Positions 24,827 through 32,995 of a DNA stretch of 64,000 nt are shown one piece after another. The translations under genes were made by a program, and so were the position numbers. Below the pieces are notes generated by a model. It saw only the letters and a program-made list of their open reading frames with translations, was not told the origin of the DNA and ran no database searches. The stretch comes from Armatimonadota bacterium (GTDB taxonomy: Bacteria; Sysuimicrobiota; Sysuimicrobiia; Sysuimicrobiales; Sysuimicrobiaceae), in NCBI GenBank assembly GCA_031432545.1, contig JAVKGX010000002.1:62001-126000 (forward strand), given 5' to 3'. Position 1 is the first letter of the stretch. The number at the start of each line of letters is the position of its first letter.

Positions 24827-25082
24827 CCGAGGGCCGGTAATCCCCGGCGGGACCAGCCGCGGCTTTTCCACCGGCGACTGGCGGCAGGAGGCACCGATCC
24901 TGGATCTGGATCGGTGTGTGCACTGCATGCTGTGCTGGCTGTACTGCCCGGATTCCTCGATCCTCGTGGCCGGCGGCCGGGTGGTGGGGATCGACTACGA
25001 GCACTGCAAGGGTTGCGGGATCTGTGCCGCGGTCTGCCCGCCGCGGGCATCGGCGATTCGCATGGAAGCGGAGGGCGCATGA
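24795..25082 (+). CDS. 2-oxoacid:ferredoxin oxidoreductase, delta subunit (2x[4Fe-4S] ferredoxin)
   Basis: The protein has 95 residues. Two cluster motifs are complete: CVHCMLCWLYCP (about 42-53) and CKGCGICAAVCP (about 72-83). It carries electrons from the catalytic site to external ferredoxin. PVIPGGTSRGFSTGDWR at the N-terminus is typical of PorD. It overlaps both flanking subunit genes (32 nt and 4 nt), which implies fixed subunit ratios. Confidence 0.93.
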   Translation: MAGSVTWRQLDRGPVIPGGTSRGFSTGDWRQEAPILDLDRCVHCMLCWLYCPDSSILVAGGRVVGIDYEHCKGCGICAAVCPPRASAIRMEAEGA

Positions 25083-26263
25083 GTGCGGTTCTCGGACGGC
25101 GCGTGGGCCTGACGGGCAACGACGCCGTCGCGCTGGCGTGGCGGCAGATCGACCCCGACGTCGTCGCCGCGTACCCCATCACGCCGTCCACGCAGATCGT
25201 GGAGCGGTTCTCACAGTACGTGGCCGACGGCGAGGTCCAGACCCAGTTCCTGGCCGTGGAGTCGGAGCATTCGGCGATCTCGGCCTGCGTCGGCGCCAGC
25301 GCGGCTGGCGCGCGCGTCATGACGGCGACGTCTTCGCAGGGCTTGGCGCTGATGCACGAGATCCTCTACGTCGCCAGCGGGCTGCGGTTGCCGATCATCA
25401 TGGTGGTCGGCAACCGTGCGCTGTCGTCTCCGATCAACATCCACGGAGACCACTCGGACACGATGGGCTCACGCGATGCGGGCTGGATCCAGCTGTACTG
25501 CCGAGACGTGCAGGACGCGTACGACCGTACGATCCTCGCCGTGCGGATTGCCGAACGGGCACGCCTCCCCGTGATGGTCTGCCTGGACGGCTTCACCCTC
25601 ACGCACAGCCTGGAGCCGATAGAAGCGTACCCGGACGAGGAGGTGCAGGAGTTCGTGGGCGAGGGCCCGGCCGACGGCTACGCGCTGCTCGGGGGCGGCG
25701 AGCCGATCAGCGTCGGGCCCCTCGCGCTTCCGGATTCGTACATGGAGTTTCGGCGCGCGCTCGCGGCGGCGATGGAGCGCGCCCGCGAGGTGATCGCCGT
25801 GGAGACCGAGGCGTTCAATACCCGATTCGGTCGGGCGCTGCCCGCGTTCGTGGAGAAGTTCGAAATGGACGATGCCGAGGAGGCCTTCCTGCTGATGGGC
25901 AGCTACGCCGACATGGTCCGGGACGCCGTGGCGCGCTGGCGGCGTGCGCGGCGCGTGGGCATGGTCAGGCTGGTGACCTTCCGCCCCTTCCCGGCCGAAG
26001 AGGTGGCCCGGGCGTTGGGCCGCATCCGGCACGTCCACGTGCTCGAGCGAGCGGACACTCTCAGCACCCTCGGGGGCCCCCTCGGAATTGAGATACGGGC
26101 TGCGCTGTACGACCGCGTCGTGCGGCCTGCCGTGACCGACGTCGTGTTCGGGCTGGGTGGTCGCGAGCTGACCGACGGCGAGATCGACGGCTTGCTGCGC
26201 GCCCCCGGAGCGGGCGATCGCCTACGCTACCTCGGCGTGCGGCAGGAGGGCGGATGTCGCTGA
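25079..26263 (+). CDS. 2-oxoacid:ferredoxin oxidoreductase, alpha subunit
   Basis: The protein has 394 residues from ATG 25079, which overlaps the delta stop (ATGA). GNDAVALAWRQIDPDVVAAYPITPSTQIVE-type sequence is the start of PorA; FLAVESEHSAISACVGASAAGAR, TSSQGLALMHEILYVASG and SPINIHGDHSDTMGSRD follow in the family order. It supplies the PYR domain of the thiamin site and substrate contacts. The choice between pyruvate, 2-oxoglutarate and branched-chain oxoacids is not certain; the context of LIV importers makes VOR activity plausible. Confidence 0.92.
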   Translation: MSAVLGRRVGLTGNDAVALAWRQIDPDVVAAYPITPSTQIVERFSQYVADGEVQTQFLAVESEHSAISACVGASAAGARVMTATSSQGLALMHEILYVASGLRLPIIMVVGNRALSSPINIHGDHSDTMGSRDAGWIQLYCRDVQDAYDRTILAVRIAERARLPVMVCLDGFTLTHSLEPIEAYPDEEVQEFVGEGPADGYALLGGGEPISVGPLALPDSYMEFRRALAAAMERAREVIAVETEAFNTRFGRALPAFVEKFEMDDAEEAFLLMGSYADMVRDAVARWRRARRVGMVRLVTFRPFPAEEVARALGRIRHVHVLERADTLSTLGGPLGIEIRAALYDRVVRPAVTDVVFGLGGRELTDGEIDGLLRAPGAGDRLRYLGVRQEGGCR

Positions 26264-27171
26264 ACCTGCGCGATCTGTCTCAGCGCTCGCAGGGGCTGGC
26301 GCCGGGCCACCGCGCGTGTGCCGGCTGCGGATTCCCGACGCTGATCCGCATGCTGCTGGCGACGTCTGCCCGGCCCCTGGTGGTGGTGAACGCCACGGGG
26401 TGTCTGGAGGTCGTCTCGACCATCTATCCGTACTCGGCGTGGCCCGTGCCCTGGATGCACAACGCGTTCGAGAACGCCGCGGCGACCGCCTCCGGCGTGC
26501 AGGCGGCGGCGGTGGCGCTGCAGCGCCGCGGCCGGCTGGACCGTCTGCCCAAGGTGGTCGCGATCGGCGGCGATGGCGGCACGTACGACATCGGGCTGCA
26601 GAGCCTTTCTGGGGCCCTCGAGCGCGGCACCGACTTCCTGTACGTCTGCTACAACAACGAGGGCTACATGAACACCGGGATCCAGCGGTCGAGCGCGACG
26701 CCGCAGGGTGCGCGCACCACGACGACGCCGGTGGGGGCACGCCAGCTCGGCAAGCCGCAGCCCCGCAAGGACATGACCGAGATCGTCGCCGCGCACGGCG
26801 CGCCCTACGTTGCCCAGGCGAGCATCAGCCATTGGGGCGATCTCGGCAAGAAACTCCAGAAGGCGCTCGCGACCGCCGGGCCGACGTTCCTCAACGTGCT
26901 GACGCCCTGCCAGCCCGGCTGGGACTACCCTCCGGAGCAGCTGGTTCAGATCGCGAAGATGGCGGTCGAGACGCGGTACTGGCCCCTGTACGAGGTCGAC
27001 CGCGGCGTCTGGCGGATCACCTACATCCCGCGCGAACGAACTCCGCTCAAGGCGTTCCTCGAGATGCAAGGCCGCTTCCGGCACCTGCTCGACGATGAGA
27101 AGGTGCTGGCGGAACTGCAGTCTTGGGTGGACGCCCACTGGGAACGGTTGGAGGCACGCGCACGGGCATGA
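26254..27171 (+). CDS. 2-oxoacid:ferredoxin oxidoreductase, beta subunit (TPP-binding)
   Basis: The protein has 305 residues. The thiamin diphosphate motif is GGDGGTYDIG ... NNEGYMNTG (about 108-145). Cysteines that hold the proximal [4Fe-4S] cluster are visible in CAGCGFP (about 22-28), NATGCLEV (about 50) and LTPCQPGWDY (about 225). It catalyses oxidative decarboxylation of the oxoacid to acyl-CoA. The gene overlaps the alpha gene by 10 nt and the following CBS-BON gene by 4 nt. Confidence 0.93.
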   Translation: MSLNLRDLSQRSQGLAPGHRACAGCGFPTLIRMLLATSARPLVVVNATGCLEVVSTIYPYSAWPVPWMHNAFENAAATASGVQAAAVALQRRGRLDRLPKVVAIGGDGGTYDIGLQSLSGALERGTDFLYVCYNNEGYMNTGIQRSSATPQGARTTTTPVGARQLGKPQPRKDMTEIVAAHGAPYVAQASISHWGDLGKKLQKALATAGPTFLNVLTPCQPGWDYPPEQLVQIAKMAVETRYWPLYEVDRGVWRITYIPRERTPLKAFLEMQGRFRHLLDDEKVLAELQSWVDAHWERLEARARA

Positions 27172-27935
27172 GCGTCCGCCCAATCGAGGAGGAGGGAGCC
27201 GGTCACGCAAGGGGGTGGGTCGTGCGAAGGCTGACGGCCAGGGACGTGATGACCAGCCGGGTCGTGACGGTGCGTCCGGACACGCCCATCCCCGAGGTCG
27301 CCCGCCTGCTCACCGAGCACCGGATCAGCGGCGCGCCCGTGGTCGACGAGCAGGGCAGACTCGTCGGGATCGTCACCGAACGCGACCTGCTCTTCAAGGA
27401 GGCCGGCCCGGGCGGGCTCCCCAAGCTCGCTCCCTACGTCCCTGCCCGCTCCGCAGAGGTCGGAGAGCAGGTTCGGCGGTACGAGGGGAAGGTGGCCGCC
27501 GACGTCATGACCCGCGACGTGGTCACCGCCGAGGAGCAGACCCCAGTTCGCGTGCTCGCGGCCACCATGGCCCGCCGTGACGTCAACCGCATCCCGATCG
27601 TGCGCGAGGGTCGGGTGGTCGGCATTGTCAGCCGCAACGACGTTCTCAAAGTCTTCTTGCGACCCGATACGGAGCTGACCGCCGCCGTGGCCGAGGCAAT
27701 CCTGACGGATACCGGCATCGACCCGCAGAGCCTGGAGATCTACGTCCGGGACGGTGTAATCACGGTGCGCGGCCGGGTCGAGCGGCGCAGCCAGGCCGAG
27801 TGGATCCGAAGGTGTGCGCAGGCCATCGACGGTGTCGTGGACGTCGACGTCTCCGGTGTGGCCTACGTCCACGACGACCGGTCCTTTGCCGTGCGAAGGG
27901 TTGCCGGAGTTGACCCGTTGAGCAGGGGAGGGTGA
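27168..27935 (+). CDS. CBS-pair and BON domain protein (paralogue 2)
   Basis: The protein has 255 residues from ATG 27168, coupled to the oxidoreductase beta stop (ATGA); GTG 27222 after AAGGGGG would remove an 18-residue polar tail. Two CBS motifs ([38 protein letters not shown]; then [34 protein letters not shown]) are followed by BON ([16 protein letters not shown]). The same domain order and similar loops occur in the protein at 20469-21182. Lying between the oxidoreductase and glutamate dehydrogenase, it may sense adenylates for energy metabolism; this is inference. Confidence 0.88.
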   Translation: MSVRPIEEEGAGHARGWVVRRLTARDVMTSRVVTVRPDTPIPEVARLLTEHRISGAPVVDEQGRLVGIVTERDLLFKEAGPGGLPKLAPYVPARSAEVGEQVRRYEGKVAADVMTRDVVTAEEQTPVRVLAATMARRDVNRIPIVREGRVVGIVSRNDVLKVFLRPDTELTAAVAEAILTDTGIDPQSLEIYVRDGVITVRGRVERRSQAEWIRRCAQAIDGVVDVDVSGVAYVHDDRSFAVRRVAGVDPLSRGG

Positions 27936-27936
27936 G

Positions 27937-29217
27937 ATGAAGCCGCTGGGCGAACTGGCACCGCCCGTGCCCGCCGTCGAAGATCCCTGGGAGATGGCGC
28001 TCCGACAGTTCGCGCGGGCAGCCGACCGGCTGCCGCTGAAGCGCGGCATTCGAGACTTCCTCGCACATCCTCAGCGTGAGCTGACCGTGAACTTCCCCGT
28101 GAAGATGGACGACGGATCGGTCCGCATCTTCACCGGCCACCGCGTCCTGCACAGCACGGTCCTGGGGCCCACCAAGGGAGGGATCCGGTACAGCCCGCAC
28201 GTGACCCTCAACGAGGTCCGCGCGCTGGCGATGTGGATGACGTGGAAGTGTGCCCTGATGCACCTGCCGTACGGGGGCGGCAAGGGAGGCGTGAACTGCG
28301 ACCCCGCCGGTCTGTCGGGCGACGAGCTGGAGCACTTGACGCGGCGGTTCGCGACGGAGATCAGCGTGCTGATGGGCCCCGCCAGCGACATCCCCGGTCC
28401 GGACGTCGGGACTAACGAGCAGATGATGGCCTGGATCATGGACACCTACAGCATGCACCGTGGCTACTCGGTGCCTGCGGTGGTGACCGGCAAGCCGGTG
28501 GTAATCGGAGGATCCGTGGGCCGGCGCGACGCGACGGGCCGCGGGGTGACGATCGTCATGCGGGAGGCGGCGCGCTGGTTGGGTGTGCCGCTGGAGGGAA
28601 GCAGGGTGGCGATCCAGGGGTTCGGCAACGTGGGCGAGGCGACCGCTCGCCTGCTTTACGGGCTCGGCTGCCGGATCGTCGCGGTCAGCGACATCCGGGG
28701 TGGGATCCACCGCGAGGACGGCCTAGATCCCGCCGCGGTGCGCCGACACCTGCAGGAGAGCGGGACCGTGGTGGGGTTCCCCGGGGCCGACGCGATCTCC
28801 AACGCCGAGCTGCTGGAACTGCCCTGCGACTTCCTCGTCCCGGCCGCGGTCGAGGGACAGATCACCGCGGCCAACGCTGCGCGGATCCGAGCGCGCGTGA
28901 TCGTGGAGGGGGCCAACGGCCCCACCACCCCCGAGGCCGACGACATCCTGGAAGAGCGCGGGGTTCTGGTGGTGCCCGACATCCTGGCCAACGCCGGCGG
29001 CGTGGTCGTGTCGTACTTCGAGTGGGTCCAGGGACTGCAGCCGCTGTTCTGGACGGAACAGGACGTCGTCGAGCGGCTGGAGCAGACGATGGTCGCGGCG
29101 TTCGGGCGTGTGCTGCGGACCGCTCAGGAACAGGGCTCGAGCTTGCGCTCGGCGGCGATGGTGCTCGCCGTACAGCGCGTGGCCGACGCGCTGATGACGC
29201 GCGGCATCTATCCCTAG
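27937..29217 (+). CDS. gdhA: Glutamate dehydrogenase (NAD(P)-dependent)
   Basis: The protein has 426 residues. The N-terminal domain has [21 protein letters not shown] and the catalytic Lys in [34 protein letters not shown] follows, and the Rossmann motif is [10 protein letters not shown]. The acidic residue after the second strand ([10 protein letters not shown]) favours NAD over NADP, tentatively. It interconverts glutamate and 2-oxoglutarate plus ammonia, closing the transamination cycle for amino acid breakdown. It starts one base after the CBS-BON stop. Confidence 0.93.
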   Translation: MKPLGELAPPVPAVEDPWEMALRQFARAADRLPLKRGIRDFLAHPQRELTVNFPVKMDDGSVRIFTGHRVLHSTVLGPTKGGIRYSPHVTLNEVRALAMWMTWKCALMHLPYGGGKGGVNCDPAGLSGDELEHLTRRFATEISVLMGPASDIPGPDVGTNEQMMAWIMDTYSMHRGYSVPAVVTGKPVVIGGSVGRRDATGRGVTIVMREAARWLGVPLEGSRVAIQGFGNVGEATARLLYGLGCRIVAVSDIRGGIHREDGLDPAAVRRHLQESGTVVGFPGADAISNAELLELPCDFLVPAAVEGQITAANAARIRARVIVEGANGPTTPEADDILEERGVLVVPDILANAGGVVVSYFEWVQGLQPLFWTEQDVVERLEQTMVAAFGRVLRTAQEQGSSLRSAAMVLAVQRVADALMTRGIYP

Positions 29218-29234
29218 GGGCGCCGGAGCCGTCG

Positions 29235-30875
29235 ATGCCGCGGGGTTTGCGACCGATCGGAGAGGTCGGCGCCGAGCTGGGGCTGCACGAGGAGGAGCTG
29301 GTCTACTACGGGCCGCACAAGGCCAAGGTCCGCGTAGAGGCCCTCACCCGACGCCGCGACGTCTCCGACGGCCGGGTGGTACTGGTCACGGCGATCACCC
29401 CGACGCCGGCCGGCGAGGGTAAGACCGTGACCGCGATCGCCCTGGCCCAGGCGTTGCGGGCGTCGGGATCTGGCGCGGCGGTCTGCCTGCGCGAGCCTTC
29501 GATGGGTCCGGTCTTCGGTCTGAAGGGAGGTGCGACCGGCGGCGGTCGGTGCACGGTGGAGCCGGCGGAAGACATCAACCTGCACTTCACGGGCGACCTG
29601 CACGCCGTCACCGCAGCCAACAACCTGCTCGCGGCGCTGGTGGACGAGCACCTGTACCGGTGCCGGGAGCCGCACATCGACCCTCGGAAGGTTGCGTTCC
29701 GCAGGGTTGTGGACGTGAACGATCGGGCTCTGCGGCACGCCGTGGTTGGCCTGGGCGGAGGGTTGCCGCGGGAGGAGCACGTGGACATCACCGCGGCCTC
29801 CGAGGTGATGGCCGTGCTGGGGTTGGCCGGGGAGTACTCCGACCTGCGCCGGCGGTGTGGGCGGATCCTCGTGGGGCGCACGCGCGACGGGCGCCCGGTG
29901 ACCGCAGAAGACCTCCGCGCCGCCGGCGCGATGGCTGCGCTGCTGCGCGACGCGCTGATGCCCAACCTCGTGCAAACCCAGGACGGAACCGCGGCGTTCG
30001 TGCACGCCGGGCCGTTCGCGAACATCGCCCACGGCACCAGCTCGCTGGTCTCGCTGCGTCTGGCCCAGAAGCTCGTACCGATCGCGGTCGTCGAGGCCGG
30101 GTTCGGCGCGGATCTGGGCGCGGAGAAGTTCGTCCATGTCGTGGGCGCCCACGGCGGCCCCCAACCGCACGTGGCGGTCGTCGTGGTGACCGCGCGCGCC
30201 CTCAAGCACCATGCGGGAATCCCCTCCGATGGCCTCGCCGCACCGAACCCCGCTGCCGTCCGGCAGGCTCTGGCGCAGGTGCGACACCACGTCGACATCG
30301 TGCGGCGTCTGGGGATGCGCCCGGTGGTCTGCGTGAACGCGTTCAGCACCGACGCGCCCGAGGAGATCCGGGCGGTGGTGGCCGCCTCGGAGGCGTGGGG
30401 TGTCCCGGCGGCCGTCTCGCGCGGGTACGAATTGGGCGCAGAAGGCGCGCTCGATCTGGCGGAGGTCGTCCGCCAAGTCCTGCGGGACGCACCACCCGTC
30501 TCGCGCAGAGGCCTTTACGCGGCCGATGCGCCTCTGGCAAAGAAGCTCGAAGTCGTCGCCTCCGAGGTCTACCGCGCCTCAGGAGTGGAGTGGTCCGACG
30601 CCGCTCAGCGGAGCCTCGAGTGGGCCGAAGCGTGGGGGTTCGGCGGGCTGCCGGTGTGCGTGGCCAAGACCCAGTACTCGCTGACCGACGACCCGACCCG
30701 GCGCGGGGTGCCCACGGACTTCACGATCCGGATCCGGGACGTCGCGGTGCGGGCTGGCGCGGGGTTCGTGCTTGCGGTCGCGGGGGAGATCATGACGATG
30801 CCGGCGCTGCCACCGCGCCCGCGTGCGTGGGACATCGACCTGGACGCCGACGGTGCGATCCGGGGCGTGACCTGA
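29235..30875 (+). CDS. fhs: Formate-tetrahydrofolate ligase
   Basis: The protein has 546 residues. The N-terminal ATP loop is TPTPAGEGKTVTAIALAQAL; GLKGGATGGG, EDINLHFTGDLHAVTAANNLL and KFVHVVGAHGGPQPHVAVVV are highly conserved in FTHFS, and the C-terminal KTQYSLTDDP region is present. It makes 10-formyl-THF from formate, ATP and THF, entering the one-carbon pool. ATG 29235 is 17 nt after the gdhA stop. No other Wood-Ljungdahl gene is in view, so acetogenesis is not implied. Confidence 0.93.
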   Translation: MPRGLRPIGEVGAELGLHEEELVYYGPHKAKVRVEALTRRRDVSDGRVVLVTAITPTPAGEGKTVTAIALAQALRASGSGAAVCLREPSMGPVFGLKGGATGGGRCTVEPAEDINLHFTGDLHAVTAANNLLAALVDEHLYRCREPHIDPRKVAFRRVVDVNDRALRHAVVGLGGGLPREEHVDITAASEVMAVLGLAGEYSDLRRRCGRILVGRTRDGRPVTAEDLRAAGAMAALLRDALMPNLVQTQDGTAAFVHAGPFANIAHGTSSLVSLRLAQKLVPIAVVEAGFGADLGAEKFVHVVGAHGGPQPHVAVVVVTARALKHHAGIPSDGLAAPNPAAVRQALAQVRHHVDIVRRLGMRPVVCVNAFSTDAPEEIRAVVAASEAWGVPAAVSRGYELGAEGALDLAEVVRQVLRDAPPVSRRGLYAADAPLAKKLEVVASEVYRASGVEWSDAAQRSLEWAEAWGFGGLPVCVAKTQYSLTDDPTRRGVPTDFTIRIRDVAVRAGAGFVLAVAGEIMTMPALPPRPRAWDIDLDADGAIRGVT

Positions 30876-30884
30876 GCGCGTCGC

Positions 30885-31319
30885 CTATCCGCGCAGCAGT
30901 CGTCGGGTCTGTTCGTACTCCTCGGCGGAGATCTCCCCCTTGGCGAGCCGGATCTGAAGCGCCGCCAGCGCTGCATCGCCGGACGGCCTCCCGCGTAGCA
31001 GCAGCACGACGACGGTGACCGCCAGCGCCAAGAGGATCAGCCACAGCAGCCAGGCGCCGCCCAACCACCAGCCGTTCCAGCTGCCGGGTCCACCCATCAT
31101 CCCGCGGCCCATCATCCCGCCGCCCATCATGCCCATCATCTGGTTCATCCGGCCCATCATCTGCTGCATCTGCCCCATCATCTGGTTGCAGGCCGCCATC
31201 ATCTCCGCGATGCTCCGGTCCTGCCCCGCAAGAGGCACGCCGGGCGTCGCCTGCGCCGCTGCGCCGGTCGCCGCGAGCAGCACGGCAACCAGCGCGAGCC
31301 AAACACCGGTCTTGCGCAT
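30885..31319 (-). CDS. Met-rich exported membrane protein with C-terminal SHOCT domain
   Basis: The protein has 144 residues. A signal peptide (residues 1-22) leads to a methionine-rich stretch at about 40-78, built of MMGQM, MMGRM, MMGMM and MMGGGMMGRGMMGG-type units with more than fifteen Met. A membrane helix (LLWLILLALAVTVVVLLL) and a SHOCT motif (LAKGEISAEEYEQTRRLL) follow. Clusters of M-x-x-M suit Cu(I) or Ag(I) binding. SHOCT tails mediate oligomerisation. It lies 28 nt after a cupredoxin-like gene on the same strand, so a copper-handling role is likely but inferred. Confidence 0.75.
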   Translation of the reverse strand: MRKTGVWLALVAVLLAATGAAAQATPGVPLAGQDRSIAEMMAACNQMMGQMQQMMGRMNQMMGMMGGGMMGRGMMGGPGSWNGWWLGGAWLLWLILLALAVTVVVLLLRGRPSGDAALAALQIRLAKGEISAEEYEQTRRLLRG

Positions 31320-31347
31320 CTCGACCCCTCCTCTCGCGCTGGTTGTT

Positions 31348-31746
31348 TCAGGGTGGGGCCTCGACTTGCATCCTCATCCCAGCTTCCTTGTGTCCGGGCA
31401 CGGTGCAGACCGCCTCGTAGGTGCCAACCGGCAGATCGAGTTCGACCGTCCCGGTTTGTCCAGGCCGCACGAGGTGTTGCTTGTGCTGGGCGGCACCGTG
31501 CCCCGCAAGGGCGGGGATCGCGAAATCGTGCTCGACCGCGCCCTCGTTGACCAGCTCGAACTGCACGCCGTCGGCCTTCACCCGGACGACGTTGGGCTCG
31601 AATCCGAAGTCGCGCATCACCAACCTTACGACTTGAGTCTGTGCTGCAGGTCCCACAGGTGGGGACGCGGCACGCGGGGCGCATCCTGCCAGTCCCGTCG
31701 CCGCCCCGACAGCCAGAACCGTCCCGACGAAAAGCGTATTCCACAT
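31348..31746 (-). CDS. Cupredoxin-like lipoprotein
   Basis: The protein has 132 residues. A signal peptide ends in the lipobox LAGC, giving a lipidated Cys at about residue 22. The beta-sandwich carries type 1 copper ligands: His in VEHDFAIP and Cys-x4-His-x4-Met in CTVPGHKEAGM near the C-terminus. The function is probably electron transfer or copper storage at the outer face of the membrane. ATG 31746 follows GGAGGAGGGCGCG. It forms a pair with the Met-rich protein; the divergent DUF3795 gene and four 11-bp repeats lie upstream. Confidence 0.85.
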   Translation of the reverse strand: MWNTLFVGTVLAVGAATGLAGCAPRAASPPVGPAAQTQVVRLVMRDFGFEPNVVRVKADGVQFELVNEGAVEHDFAIPALAGHGAAQHKQHLVRPGQTGTVELDLPVGTYEAVCTVPGHKEAGMRMQVEAPP

Positions 31747-31870
31747 CCGCGCGCCCTCCTCCTGAGCTCAAGCCCAGCACGACCGCGTCAGGCTGTAAAT
31801 CCGAACGGCCGGTCGATCGCGCCGGCCGCGGGGGTATCCGGCGTTCCCCTTGCGATCGTAGCGGCGCCCC

Positions 31871-31914
31871 GTGAAGCCGGGGTGCGGCGGATGTGAAGAT
31901 CCGGTGAAGCGGCT
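31871..31914. promoter_or_regulatory. Four tandem 11-bp direct repeats, candidate OmpR-family operator
   Basis: GTGAAGCCGGG, GTGCGGCGGAT, GTGAAGATCCG and GTGAAGCGGCT follow one another exactly at 11-bp spacing. OmpR/PhoB-type regulators bind tandem half-sites once per helical turn, so an 11-bp period is what such a site should show. The position, in the 287-bp gap between the divergent cupredoxin and DUF3795 genes, fits control of the copper module by the response regulator at 34120-34715. The remaining gap shows nothing else recognisable. Confidence 0.5.
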
Positions 31915-32033
31915 GCGCGGCCGGTCGTCGGAAGCCGGCGCATGGATTTCGACGGCCCCAGGACGGAATCGGTTGCCGGCCCGATGTTCGATGCGTCGCG
32001 GGAGTGGTACGGGTCCTATAGGGAGGGATGCCT

Positions 32034-32444
32034 ATGGCCACCGAGGTCGGAAGGGAGATCAGGGACTTCGCCGGTGTCTGCGGTCTGTACTGGGAGGCCA
32101 GCGCTTGGTACGAGACCCTGGGTGTGACGTGTGGCATGCAAGCCCTTGCGCCCCTGGTCAACGTCTGCCCGGTGTACGCATGCGCGAAGCAACGCGGTGT
32201 GGAGCACTGCGGGGTGTGTCCGGAGTTCCCGTGTCATCTGCTGGTGAACCTGTCGGCGCAGAGCGGACCAGGTGACCCGCGGATCGAATCGGCTGCCCTC
32301 CGGGCTGCACTCGGGGACGAGGCGTGGGCGGAGTGGGCGCGCGCACAGCAGTGGGCGCAGGCCTTCTGTCCGCTGCGCGACCTTGCCGGGCCGCATCCCT
32401 CCCAGCGTGCGCGCGGCTATGCTACAGGCGTGCGAAGACGCTGA
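32034..32444 (+). CDS. Cys-rich DUF3795-like protein
   Basis: The protein has 136 residues from ATG 32034, which has AGGGAGG 7 nt upstream; ATG 32028 is too close to that site. Eight or so cysteines appear in the DUF3795 arrangement: GVCGLYWEAS, VTCGM, NVCPVYACAKQRGVEHCGVC (about 43-62) and PEFPCHLL. These suggest a zinc or Fe-S site. Function unknown. It overlaps the convergent DUF411 gene by about 20 nt at the 3' end and is divergent from the cupredoxin gene. Confidence 0.7.
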   Translation: MATEVGREIRDFAGVCGLYWEASAWYETLGVTCGMQALAPLVNVCPVYACAKQRGVEHCGVCPEFPCHLLVNLSAQSGPGDPRIESAALRAALGDEAWAEWARAQQWAQAFCPLRDLAGPHPSQRARGYATGVRRR

Positions 32445-32870
32445 CGCCGCCGCGGCCTACTCCGTAGACGACCAGCGGGGCGATCCTCTCTTTGCCCATG
32501 CCCGGGGACCCTGCTGGCATGCCCGGTAGCGCGATCCCGGCAAGAGGCGGTGCTTCCCGGAGCAGTTTCCCAATCGCAGCCACCGGCACGTGTCCTTCCA
32601 CGAAGTAGCCCGCGACCGTCATCGTGTGGCAGCTGCGCAGCGCTCCGGGCACACCCAGACGGTCCTTGATCCCGGTGAGGTCCGGGTGTGGACGATGCGC
32701 ACCGCGTACCCGTTGTCGCGGAGATAGCCCACATACGCAGCGCAACAGCCGCAGGTCGGCGACATGTACACGGTCAGGCCCGGCAAAGTGTCCGTGGCAC
32801 TCCGGGCGGGGCTTTGCGCTGAGGACAGCCCCCCAACGCCCACGGCGGCCATCCCGATCGCAGCGAGCAC
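32422..32870 (-). pseudogene. DUF411 metal-binding protein gene interrupted by a frameshift
   Basis: The N-terminal half (hydrophobic leader, LPGLTVYMSPTCGCCAAYV, YLRDNGYAVRIVHT) and the C-terminal half (DLTGIKDRLGVPGALRSCHT, GYFVEGHVPVAAI, GLALPGMPAGSPGM-like text) are both well conserved but lie in different frames. Adding one base in the run of three G at 32684-32686 (CCC on the coding strand) rejoins them as VHTPDLTGIKDRLG. DUF411 proteins carry a CxCC-type motif and often travel with copper resistance genes. The N-terminal start is unclear; GTG 32870 is the first candidate in frame. It may be a pseudogene or an assembly error. Confidence 0.7.
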
Positions 32871-32995
32871 GAGGAAGGCCGCACGTCGACGTAGGCGGCA
32901 GGAGTGGGCGCCCTCAGGCCGGACGTGACAGCAGCCGACATCGCCACCAACGTACCAAAAGCGGGCACTGGGGACATCGGGTGCGCACCCGATCT

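Noticed and set aside
29235-30875. Fhs as evidence of acetogenesis
   Set aside because: No other Wood-Ljungdahl genes are in view, and Fhs is common in heterotrophs.
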